NCBI GenBank assembly: GCA_043228905.1
Contig: JBHGNT010000002.1
Coordinates: 4,836,001 to 4,900,000 of the forward strand
DNA length: 64,000 nt
Direction of reading: 5' to 3'
Source of the DNA: Azolla caroliniana
Taxonomy: Eukaryota; Polypodiophyta
The position numbers and the translations under genes were made by a program. This document shows positions 44,239-53,900 of the stretch, one piece after another. The notes beneath the pieces were generated by a model, which was given only the letters and a program-made list of their open reading frames with translations, made no database searches and was not told where the DNA came from. The number at the start of each line of letters is the position of its first letter. Position 1 is the first letter of the stretch.

Positions 44239-44800
44239 CTGCTTCGGTTTCGGTTGGTAAGACTCGGTTTAGAGTTGACTACGACCCTTAGTGGGGTGCA
44301 GCCGGTCGGCTCACCTGATATCGTTCTAGTCGGTTTTGAACCCGAGTCGGTTTGGTTTCAAATACTTGTTGCTGAACTTGCTCGGAGTGACTTCGGTAAC
44401 TTGAGGGACAGAACCGGCCGGTCTTCCCGAATGTTGTCGAGTCGGAGTGAGCCCGGTTAGCTTCCGATTGTATGCCGAATACCGATTACATGAAACCGAT
44501 TGTTTGGGCCGATTCTGCTTCGGATGACTACAACGATGAGAGGGACGGATCCAACTGATCCTCCCAAATGTCGATCAGCCGAGTGAAGCATGAAGTGGTT
44601 GGTTGTTGCTCAAGGAGCTCCCCTCAAGCGGTTACAATCACAGGAATAGAGTACAACCGACTGGCTTACTCCAATTTGTGATTTAACACAGTGAGATGCG
44701 AGCTTTTTGTTTTTCTTCTCCCTTCTCTGTTCTTCAAAGAAAACGAAAACAGAATGTTGTGGTGTGATGACGGCCAACAGCGGGTTGAAGAACCTTCAAC

Positions 44801-44812
44801 GCTCTGATACCA
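44801..44812 (-). promoter_or_regulatory. Primer binding site, initiator tRNA-Met
   Basis: TGGTATCAGAGC two bases after the 5' LTR end, complementary to the 3' end of plant initiator tRNA-Met, the normal Copia primer. Confidence 0.95.
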
Positions 44813-44814
44813 AA

Positions 44815-45107
44815 TGTTGGGGACAAGGTCGTCAATGCGGAAGTGCCAACAACATTCATGATGAAGGAATCTGTGTATGCATGAGCAAGATAGACAGAGA
44901 GAGAGAGAGAGAGAGGCACAAAGGAAACGTTATATTCCAATAGCAACCATTACAAATGTCAACCAACCTTCACTAAAGGTTACAAAGTCACTTTATATAG
45001 TGACTATCCTACGGCAACTGCCCTTTATGCTATTTACAGAAATAGCCCGAACTTGGGTTGTCCAAAGGGACAATGTGGATACGGCCATTATACACTCGTA
45101 TTCGACA
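44815..45107 (-). repeat. 5' LTR of Copia C
   Basis: 293 bp reading TGTCGAATACGAG...CCCCAACA in element orientation. Contains the CTATTTACAGAAATAGCC palindrome (45030-45047). Confidence 0.9.
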
Positions 45108-45114
45108 ACGACCC

Positions 45115-46428
45115 CCTTCATCCGTAACTCACTGCCCTTCGGCAAGGGTGCTGCGACTGGCCTCACCTTCCGGTCCACAGTCTTGTACTTCATATCCACT
45201 CAGGCCGTCCGATCCGACTCGAGTCCTCTACCGAAGTCGGCGATGACTTCGTACATATTTTCCGAACATACTAGAATTGTTTGGTCTTCACTAAGGCCCT
45301 CTTCGAATATCTTCCGTAACTTCCCCAAGGTGTCGTCAAGAGAGACCGCCTCCACGACTCCGTTGATTTCCTCTTCAGGGGCAAGGACTCTGCATGCCCT
45401 GAGGCGCTCTTCTACCCGCTTCCTCTCCCGGCCAACGACGTCGGCTATTGTACAACCTCCGCTGTCGGAGAACCAAAACTTCCTACCTATGTTACAGGTT
45501 CTTCTGCCTACTGTACATGTGTGGGGTTTTTCCGAAGTGTCCGGACTATTGTGTCCCCACGCCTTGATAGCCCTCTCTAAAAATCCCCTCAGCTTTCATC
45601 GTCGAGGGTCTCGCGGTTACGCTTGTGGTTCGGTCGTACCATCAGTAACTGAATGGAGTGACGCCCATCCTGGCTTTTGACTCGGGCATACGCCGAACCG
45701 TTGTCCATCACCTTCGTCTCCATGCGCGCCGTCGTGATGTACGGTTCTCCGAGTATCACTAGATGCGAGGACGTCTCTTGCACGAAGAAGTGTTGATCGA
45801 TCTTGACATCGCCGATTTTCACTTGTACATTCGGGCAGGCTCCGTGTAGCTCCTCCGTGGCGCGCGTTGCTGCCCGTATCTTCCACCCGTGCTTGGTGTT
45901 GATCAACCACTTTCCCTTCTTGTAGAAGTCCATGAACATCAAGTTGATCTCCGAACCGTGGTCTACCAACGCCACCACCGGCTCTTGGACGTCCCCGATC
46001 CGAACAGGGGTCTCTGTAGTGGCCCTAGCCCAATGTAGCCTCAAGTAGTGGCTTTCCGCTAACTCGTCCTCTAGGGCCATGCCTTCTAGGTGCATCGTTC
46101 GCACCTCCACCGGCCTTTCCGGCTGCGGCTCCATCGAAAGCCTTTTCCTCTTCACCAAGTCTATGATGGAGTCGTGGAACTCCTTCTTGGCGATACCAAG
46201 CACTTCCCTCAGCGACAACTCCACTTTGTTGTCGAGGATCCGTTCCTCCAGGACCTTTCGCAGGTCCGTGGTCCTTTCGATCTCTGTGCTCAACCGGTAA
46301 CCAACCTTCTTGGCCTTGTCCGGTGTGCCAGATGCACCAACATCATTTTGCTTCGGCCCGAACCGGGTCTCATACCATTGTCGTGCCTTTCGGCGCCAGA
46401 TCGTTTGCGTGAGTCGGGTGGGAACCAC
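45115..46428 (-). pseudogene. Gypsy aspartic protease and N-terminal pol region
   Basis: 279 residues from 46428 to 45589, starting WRRKARQWYETRFGPKQND. Residues about 148-165 read VVALVDHGSEINLMFMDF, a retropepsin-type active site in which the usual D-S/T-G is D-H-G. HFFVQETSSHLVILGEPYI is the second strand region. After the stop, the strand continues to the Copia C insertion with DRKVRPVAAPLPKGSELRMK (about 45165-45120), one TGA in between. Confidence 0.75.
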
Positions 46429-46449
46429 TGGGGTTTTGGACTAGGAGGA

Positions 46450-47030
46450 GGAATAATTTGAGACAAGTTTATAGTTATGGATAGATTATTAGAAAGATGG
46501 TAAGTTATGAACCTCGTGAATCCCACGAGTTTAGTATATTTAATCAATATTTAGATAGTAAGAGACAATTTTGATCACAAATTCGTGAATCCCACGAATA
46601 TATTATATTAATTGGTGGTGTTTTAGGAAATATATCCAATTTCCCAAATATTTTTCACCCCCCTATTACATTGTGCTCCTCATCCTTATATAGTGATGAG
46701 AGAGTCTTCACAATCCCTGCTTTTTCTCTAACTATAGACTATATGCTTTATCTAACATGCTTTTTCTAACTTTAGTTTTCATGCACACTACATGTGCATG
46801 ATTAGCTTTCTATCCCATCTTTTCTTTTAACTCGAGCGTGTATGCATGAGTAACTTTTTGTACCATGCATATCTAGAACATTTACATGGAATAAAGTTTA
46901 GTATAACTTTAAAAGTCATAATATGCTAGTATAGTGATAAGGTTGGGGTTTGTCTATGTGGAGGTACAGGGTTCAAACCTTGCCCTATGCATGTAATATA
47001 TATTTGTATACTTTCTTCTATTTACAAATA
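46450..47030. other. AT-rich insert in the gypsy spacer, with a SINE-like unit
   Basis: AT-rich DNA between gag and protease, unlike the GC-rich element around it. TCGTGAATCCCACGA occurs twice (46513-46528 and 46585-46599). At 46927-46942 TAGTATAGTGATAAGG resembles a pol III A box and at 46969-46979 GGGTTCAAACC is a B box; an AT-rich end follows. I read the latter (about 46900-47011) as a tRNA-derived SINE. Confidence 0.5.
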
Positions 47031-47078
47031 TGTCTCTTCATCTGGTGAGAGGCTCTCGCCGGTTTTCTTTATCCGGTT

Positions 47079-47656
47079 CTTACCGGTCCTCTTCGTCTGT
47101 TTCTCACCGACTCTCACCGACCTTCTTCATCTGGCTCTTTGCCGGGTCTCCTTACCGGTTTCGGTCCTTACCAGTTCCTCCTTCCGGTTCTCACCAGGTA
47201 CTCCATGTCCTATCCGGAGAGACCAAAAATGTAAATTTTCACGTAGTGTGCGAATTACACTACGACACCATTGTGAGGGTCCAGCCCCCCAGTCTTTCCC
47301 GCGCGCTTGTCTTCCACCAGAACCTCATAGTTCTGGCATGCGGCTTCCACGAAGCCCGTCTTCTCTTAGACCGTTTCTCACCGACTCTCACCGACTCTTA
47401 CCGGTCCTCTTCGTCCATTTCTCACCGACTCTCACCGGCCTTCTTCATCCTGCTCTTTGTCGGGTCTCCTTACCGGTTCTCATCGGCTACTCCATGTCCT
47501 ATCCGGAGAGACAAAAAATGTAATTTTTCACGTAGTGTGCGAATTACACTACGACACCGTTGTGAGGGTCCAACCCCCCCAGTCTTTCCCGCGCGCTTGT
47601 CTTCCACCAGAACCTCGTAGTTCTGGCACGCGTTTTCCATGAAGCCTGTCTTCTCT
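47079..47656. repeat. 289-bp tandem duplication at the end of gypsy gag
   Basis: Copy A (47079-47367) and copy B (47368-47656) share CACGTAGTGTGCGAATTACA and CCGCGCGCTTGTCTTCCACC at an offset of 289 bp. Each copy also contains degenerate CTCACCGAC/CTTACCGGT short repeats. The offset is not a multiple of three, so it shifts the gag frame. Confidence 0.85.
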
Positions 47657-48852
47657 TCGACTGGGTCACTCCACCCGGTTACCTCCCGTACCCGTCTTTC
47701 CGCGCGGTCTGCTTCCTCTTTCCTTAGCCGTACGCCGGCTAGGCCTTCCAGCATCAACAGCCAGAACCCGGAGTCCTTCGTTTTCCGGACTTCATCACTC
47801 CCGACCCGGATTCTCGTCGACGCTGAGTAGTGGATGGTCTCTGCGTGGCAAGCCGCTGCTTCCTCCATCGGCCGTTTCATCTCCCCTCGTCTGACGTTCA
47901 AATCCAGGGCCCTTCGGGTTTCGCTAGCATGTACCCGCCCGTTCCACAAGTACACCACGTTGGCCCTTATCGCTTCGGCGAAGTCCCCGCAGTCCTTTCG
48001 GGCGTGGCCGACCGCGTCGCACCACAAGCACCGATGCCCAACCGGAGGCCTTCGGTCACGGGCTTGTTCGCCACCGTCCCTCCGTGCCTGTGCAATCTAG
48101 AGATCCCTCACCATCAGAGTCAGCTCCTCCAGACACGCCTTTGACCATGCTAGTCGAAGTCGAGCCGGTCTCGAGCTAGTCTCGAGTCTCCTCCCTTCGC
48201 GTCGGTGGGGGTACCTCGAGCTTCCTTGCCACAACAGAGCCCGCCCCCGACGAACCTTTATCGACCCACTCACACCGTTTGTCGAAACGGCTACAGACTC
48301 TCCCATTAGCCCGTCATCGGTCTCCAGCAGGAGGCCCACTTGCTCCCGGTCCCTCACGTCCACCAATTTAACAAATAATAGGACACGACTTGTGTCCAGT
48401 ACGGTCCAATCTAGCGCCGAAAGGCACGCAAAGCATTCTTCAAACTCCCAGAGGAGCACTAACGCGTTTCTCCCCTTTTCAGGGGTCTCCACCCATTCCA
48501 TGAAGTTCTGCTTCGATAGCCAAAGCGAGTCATCAAGCCTGTATTTCTCAAGAAGCCGACCTTCAAACTCTTCCCAGGTCCGGCTCTCAGCCTGTACCTC
48601 AAGCACCTCCGCGTGGATGCCCGACATCGCCACCCGAGGGAATCCGGCCAATCGCCTGTCTTCCGGAATGTCCCTTATCACCATTTCGACTCGGTAGGCC
48701 TCCAAGTAGCTCGTGGCGTCCTTTCCACTAAACCGGCCTATCGTGCCGATGATTGCTTCAATAGCCCTATCGAGGGCGCCTGTGCCTTCACGCACACTCA
48801 CTAATTGATCTACAGCTGAAGCCATGGCTTCTGCAAGCTCCGTTCCCCTCAT
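47470..48852 (-). pseudogene. Gypsy gag with CCHC knuckle
   Basis: ATG 48852 opens a frame interrupted once by TAG at 48097 and then running in the same frame to 47470. Residues about 60-160 (FSGKDATSYLEAYRVEMVIR, WEEFEGRLLEKYRLDD, FMEWVETPEKGRNAL) look like a retrotransposon gag. The knuckle CLWCDAVGHARKDC (about 48030-47990) is a perfect CX2CX4HX4C. The end lies inside a tandem duplication. Confidence 0.8.
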
Positions 48853-48897
48853 CTTTTCTATTCCTCCACCGCTTGTTCACATCGGGTTCACTAAATA

Positions 48898-49004
48898 TGT
48901 CGCATTGTTACGCACGTGCGTATAGAACGAGGCGGGACCACGGGGGACTTGGACTGAGGAATAACTGATGAAGAGTAGGAGCAAGAAAGACAACAGTCAT
49001 GCTT

Positions 49005-49044
<40 letters not shown>

Positions 49045-49597
49045 TACACAGAAACCGCAACCGAATGAAACAACGGAAACAAGACGAATGCGTATACGTA
49101 TATAAATATTCTGATGAAAAAGGGGTTACAACCGGTAGGTCGGTGAGCGACAAATCTCCTACGCCTACGCCTACGCACACAGAAGAGCGAGATTGAGACT
49201 CTGACGGAAGCACTCGGGCGTTCCGCGGAGCAGAGTCAGCCTTCCCGAAAACCTGCATAGAGCAAATACAGAGAAAGACGGAGGAGAAGAGCTCGGTCCC
49301 AATCCGACAACACTTCGTCCTCGACTCCAGTGATCCCTTTTACGATTCCTCTGCCTCTCTTTTATAGCCCAAGGAGGGAGGCCGTTACAACTTGTTACAT
49401 CATCTTTATTCTCTGTCCTTTCGAACAGAGATATGCCTCGATTTCCTACCTATCAAATCCGTGCGACCTAGGATATTCACATCAGCTGACTTGTACCTAA
49501 ATATGTATATATTACAACAAAACTTGTGCCCGCATGTAAGGGCCGGTTCGCGCACATCATTCTCCGATTCTGCCTAGGGATGGTTTTCTCCACGACA
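48898..49597 (-). repeat. 5' LTR of the gypsy element
   Basis: 700 bp with inverted ends TGTCG and CGACA. The start is confirmed by the matching ten bases after the purine tract at 37061. Contains a (CA)n run (49004-49042). The bases after the LTR, TATTTAGTGAACCCGATGTG, do not look like a standard tRNA primer site. Confidence 0.75.
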
Positions 49598-50358
49598 ACG
49601 TGCTTACCTCCCCATCGTATGAATTGCCAACTCAGAGAGACCATCGAATATTCGAGACTAAATCCTCAAAAAGGATTTTTTTATTCAATTAATCACAGGG
49701 CATAACACCTAAATCCCTTTTTCATCAGGCATCGAAGTGAAATTTCGGTTTGTTTTGTTTACTACAAGAGGTTTCGATCTGGGTCATCTTATCCTTAAAC
49801 GAGAAAGAAAAGGATGAAATGAGTGGCAACAAGCAGATTGGAACCACGCATCGCCCCTTCAAATGTTTTTGGCACAACATGTAATTGATGCCCTTCCTCG
49901 AACCGCAGCCAGCCCAAGCCCCATAAAACTTCTTACAGTCATAACTATATATCTACAAGCATGGTTATGGTTTAAGTAGCCTTGGCCCCCATCCATAATG
50001 GTTGATTTGGATCGCCACCTTCCAAGTGCAGAATGTGCGTGATATAGCTAACATCCTTCAAACACGGGCCTATCCTTATATAAATATGACCGGTAACTTC
50101 TCGCAGAAGTCGCCATGTATATATATATATATATACACACACACGAATGTAAACAAACTTATACAAATTGAGACACGTCTCTCATGTTGATGGCATGGGC
50201 GACTTCTGCGAGAAGTTAGTGATCAGATCCATTGCCTTATGTCCCAAGGGTCCCGACCCTCGGGCGACTCTCGTGCTGCTGCTGCTGCACGTATTTCATC
50301 ATGGATGGGGAAGTCCGTCAGTGCTCACCCACCCACATAAGGCTCTGTACACACGCAC

Positions 50359-50394
<36 letters not shown>

Positions 50395-50639
50395 TGAAGG
50401 TCCTTCCTTCCTTCCTTCGGGGGGTGTTGGCCTATGAAACCCATATGACGGGCGGGCGACCGACCAAATGTGTTGCCAAGAAAAATAAGGGGTCTCTCGA
50501 GGGCGCACGAGCAGCAGCACAGTCCACCCCGGAAAATTCGCTCTCTCTTTTGACACAGAAACCTCCACACGCCTCTCTCTCCATGAGTAAAAAAAATAAA
50601 TCTCACCTTTAGGTTTAAAACACAAACTCTATTTTTTTT
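49598..50639. other. Upstream region of the SET-domain gene
   Basis: Contains the hairpin at 50093-50218, a (TA)n run (50116-50136) and a (CA)n run (50350-50392). No coding potential seen. Confidence 0.5.
50093..50218. repeat. Inverted repeat, 21-24-nt arms, 77-nt loop
   Basis: TAACTTCTCGCAGAAGTCGC (50093-50112, then CATG) pairs with CATG and GCGACTTCTGCGAGAAGTTA (50194-50218). The loop holds (TA)n and (CA)n. It could fold as a small-RNA-like hairpin or be a MITE relic. Confidence 0.75.
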
Positions 50640-50659
50640 TTATGTACATTCATATATGG

Positions 50660-50695
50660 TTCTAGGGTTAAATCCATTAAACCTAATCTTCATAC

Positions 50696-50727
<32 letters not shown>

Positions 50728-50970
50728 TTAAACCCAGTAAGCTAATCTTCACACAGAAAGAAAGAGAGGGTTAAACCCAGTAATCTGATCTTCCCTCACG
50801 CAGAGAGAGAGAGAGAGAGAGAGAGATTTAGGGTTAGGGTTAAACTCAGTAACCTAATCTTCTCAGAGATAGAGAGAGTTAGGGTTAAACTCAGTTACCT
50901 AATCTTCTCAGTGACAGAGAGAGTTAGGGTTAACCTCAGTAACCTAATCTTCTCAGAGACAGAGAGAACT
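50660..50970 (+). repeat. Tandem repeats in the SET-domain gene leader
   Basis: Six units with the consensus TTAGGGTTAAACTCAGTAAC then CTAATCTTCTCAGAGA and a (GA)n tail, near 50663, 50728, 50768, 50828, 50879 and 50924. The last two have a 45-bp period. The array ends 10 bases before the start codon, so it probably forms the 5' UTR and core promoter. Each unit contains a telo-box-like TTAGGGTT. Confidence 0.85.
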
Positions 50971-50979
50971 GGAGCCGCC

Positions 50980-53900
50980 ATGGCGTTCTTGAAGAAGGTA
51001 AAAAGCTCTCCTCCCTTTTCCTCCTCGTTCCCATGCCACACCTTGCACATCGATGCATCGTCTCCTCTGAACCTGCGCTGCTTTCTTTTTTCTTTTCTGT
51101 GCCGCCCCTGTGTCGGAACCCGCAGATTCGAGAAGCTTTCCGTGGAGTGGATCGGCGCACATTGCAGTATGAGATCGACATGCATCGCCTTTTCTTGTTA
51201 ACGAGGTAAGGAATCTTTCGCTAAGGCTCTCCTGATTCTTCGTATAGTCCTTGCATTAAGCTAGTAAAATGCTTCACCGTTTCTCTTGTCTGACGAGACG
51301 GCAACACTTTAGTTCCAATGTCTAGTTCTCGTTTTCTCGTAGCAAGATAAAAATGATCTATAGCACAAATTCTCGTTTGCTTGTGAACAAGTTTGAAACT
51401 ATAGATTCAATCTCCTTTTTTCTTTATGTAATCCTTTTATTTTCTTGGAGTGAAATGCATCGCTTACCCCCCTTGTTAAGAACAAGGTAACAAGCCCTTA
51501 GCTCAAACTCTCAGTTTCTTGATAACAAGGAAGTTAAAAAAATAAATATATATTCACCTCAAATTCTCTTTACCTTATATAGAACGTAGAAGTGGTAGTT
51601 TAAACTCTCTGATTTTTCACTTGATACTTGCATTTTCACTGAAATGCATTACTTTTCTTTCTTGTTTAACAAGGTTACAATTATTTAGCTCTAATCTTTG
51701 TTTTCTCATAAGTAAGATCAAAAGATCTTTAGCCCAATCCTCATTTTCTTGTTACAAAAGGTAGTAACTCGCTTAATTCCTTTGCTTCTTCAATCCTTAC
51801 ATTTTCTTGTGGAATGCATCAGTTTTTTGCTTGTTATAGATGAGTTAAGAAATAAGAAATCAGTAGTTCCAATTCTGATTTTCTTTTACAAAGTAAAGAA
51901 ATCAGTAGCTCAAATTCACGTTTTTCTAGACAACCCTAAAAAAAAGCTTTTGTCTTAAATTCCAATTTTTCTTGTAAACAAGGTAAATTCTTTTAATCTC
52001 AAATTCTCATTTCAAATTCCAAATTTTTATCTCAAGCTCTCTTTTTCTTGTTAATAAGATGAATCTTTAGATTTAATCTTCCAGCTCTCTCATGTAATCA
52101 CGACTTTATTACTCTATGCATTGCATTTGCTTGTAAGTTAAGTAAAATCTTTGTCCTAGTGGTATACATTTCCTTTTCTTGTTTAAGAACTGTCTTAGAT
52201 CCTATGGTTCTTGTTAAAAAGGTAAAACTACGTGCCTGGTAATTTGGATTTATTCTTTCATATAGTTTACCTTTTCTATGGATATGCATTGTGTTTTCTT
52301 TCTTTAGTAAAGCAAAACTCTGACTTGCATTTTCTGCTTCTCATATTTGATCTTAAATGCCAAGATAGCATCCTGGATTTTCCAGCAATATGCATCATCA
52401 CATTTTTCTTCTGTTAACGTGGGAAGACATTGGATGCAATCTTATGGTCTTACATGTAATTTTGCTTTTCTAAGCTATTCATTACATTCACTTCTTTAAC
52501 AATCAAAGACGCTGGTTTGCATCTTCTGGTTCTTCCACGTAATCATTCTTTTTGACCTTATAAACTTTAGCTTAAATGTTCTGGTTATTTCATGTAATCT
52601 AAATGTCATGATACAGTCCTTGTTTTTATTTGATTTTTTCTTGCTAAGAGGGTATGTTTTAGTTAAAGTTTCCGGTCCCATCATAGCTCAAAATCTCTGC
52701 TTCTTTCATCTGATTTCTTAAATACTAGTGATATGTGTTGTATTTTCTTGTTAACAAGGCATAGTTTTTTTAAAAATATGATCTAAACTCCTGATTCATA
52801 TTCGTTGCTTTTCTAATGATACATATTGACTTTCCTTGTTAATTAGGTAATCTTTAGCTTATGTATCTTTTGTGCTATTTTGATTCCAGAGGAGCTAAAT
52901 ATGTATTAATTTCAGCTACCATAAACAAGGAGATGGAAGTGTGGATGAAGTCTCAGAGAAAAGCTCTAAATTGTCAATTGAAGATCTGGAAAAAGCAGTA
53001 CATGGTAACGTACATGAACAGATAGCTCGAATCACTGAAGCTATGGATCACATTCTGTTACTGAATCCTCGCAGAAAGGTGCCTATCAGTGGCACTGAGA
53101 ACGAAGTGAAAAAGCGTCCCAGTGGTCTCAGCTTTGCTGTTGGTCGGGAAGCACCGAAACCTGAGGATCCTGAAACTCTGAGTGAGTTAGAGGCTTTCTT
53201 CCTTGTCTTATTTACAGGAAAATGTGGTTGATGTATGGGTTTGTACTGTCTCTTTACTGATTACTCACTTATTTTGGTGATATTTCAACATTTTTCTGTT
53301 GGTTGAATTGTGTGTACTTATCCATCTTTGTACTTGCTGATATGAAAATTTTCGTCTACACTTGTGCTTTTTGTCAGAACACTTTTATGCATGAATCTGG
53401 TTTGCATGTATCTCTTTCTTATATTCATGTTACACTTACATATTATTGATGTATGCATTATGTAATTGATTTGTCGCTTATTTCTGCGGCCACTCATTTT
53501 GATATACCACTTTATGTGTGATTTAAGAGTTCACTTATTTCTGCTTCCTTTGTCTACTATATTTAGGTATGCTTGATATATAGATTGTGTACAGTTTCTA
53601 TTGATTAATCCCTGATTCCTGTGTTCTTTCAATTCAATAAACCACTTTTATGTGTGCATTGACAGTGCACTACTTTCTTCTTTGTAATTGCTATTTGACA
53701 ATTTTGCCCATGCTCTTATGTTATTCAAGTAACCATAATTATGAGCTCTTTAATTATATACTTTTCTTCTCTTTTATTTCTGCTTTGTATTTTACATTTT
53801 AATATAAGTAGTTTTCCATATTATGTATCATTTTTCCTGATTGATCATTTATTACAATTGTCTTCTACACTTTTGTAGTGGTTAATTTGAGTGCATTGTC

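Larger units (their letters stand above)
39720..45107 (-). mobile_element. LTR-Copia element C, nested in the gypsy element
   Basis: Minus strand. 5' LTR 44815-45107 and 3' LTR 39720-40020 share almost all their sequence. The initiator-tRNA-Met primer site lies at 44801-44812 and a purine tract (ACGGGGGAGC) at 40021-40030. Flanks are CCGAC (39715-39719) and ACGAC (45108-45112), a target duplication with one mismatch. Rejoining the flanks restores the gypsy frame. Its LTR family differs from that of A and B. Confidence 0.92.
37061..49597 (-). mobile_element. Ty3/Gypsy element, interrupted by Copia C
   Basis: Minus strand. The 5' LTR (48898-49597) begins TGTCGTGGAG. The 3' LTR is cut after the same ten bases (37061-37052), next to the purine tract GGTGGGGGCGGA. 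Gag, protease, reverse transcriptase, RNase H and integrase follow in Ty3 order (integrase last). Copia C (39720-45107) splits the region between protease and reverse transcriptase. Without Copia C the element is about 7.1 kb. Deletion of the reverse transcriptase centre, two tandem duplications and several stops make it dead. Confidence 0.9.

Noticed and set aside
46987-47642. Plus-strand ORFs of 178 and 196 aa rich in Ser, Arg and Pro
   Set aside because: They arise from the 289-bp duplication and CTCACCG repeats; the real coding strand is minus.
48891-49258. Minus-strand ORFs with poly-(Cys-Val)
   Set aside because: Translation of the (CA)n run in the gypsy LTR.
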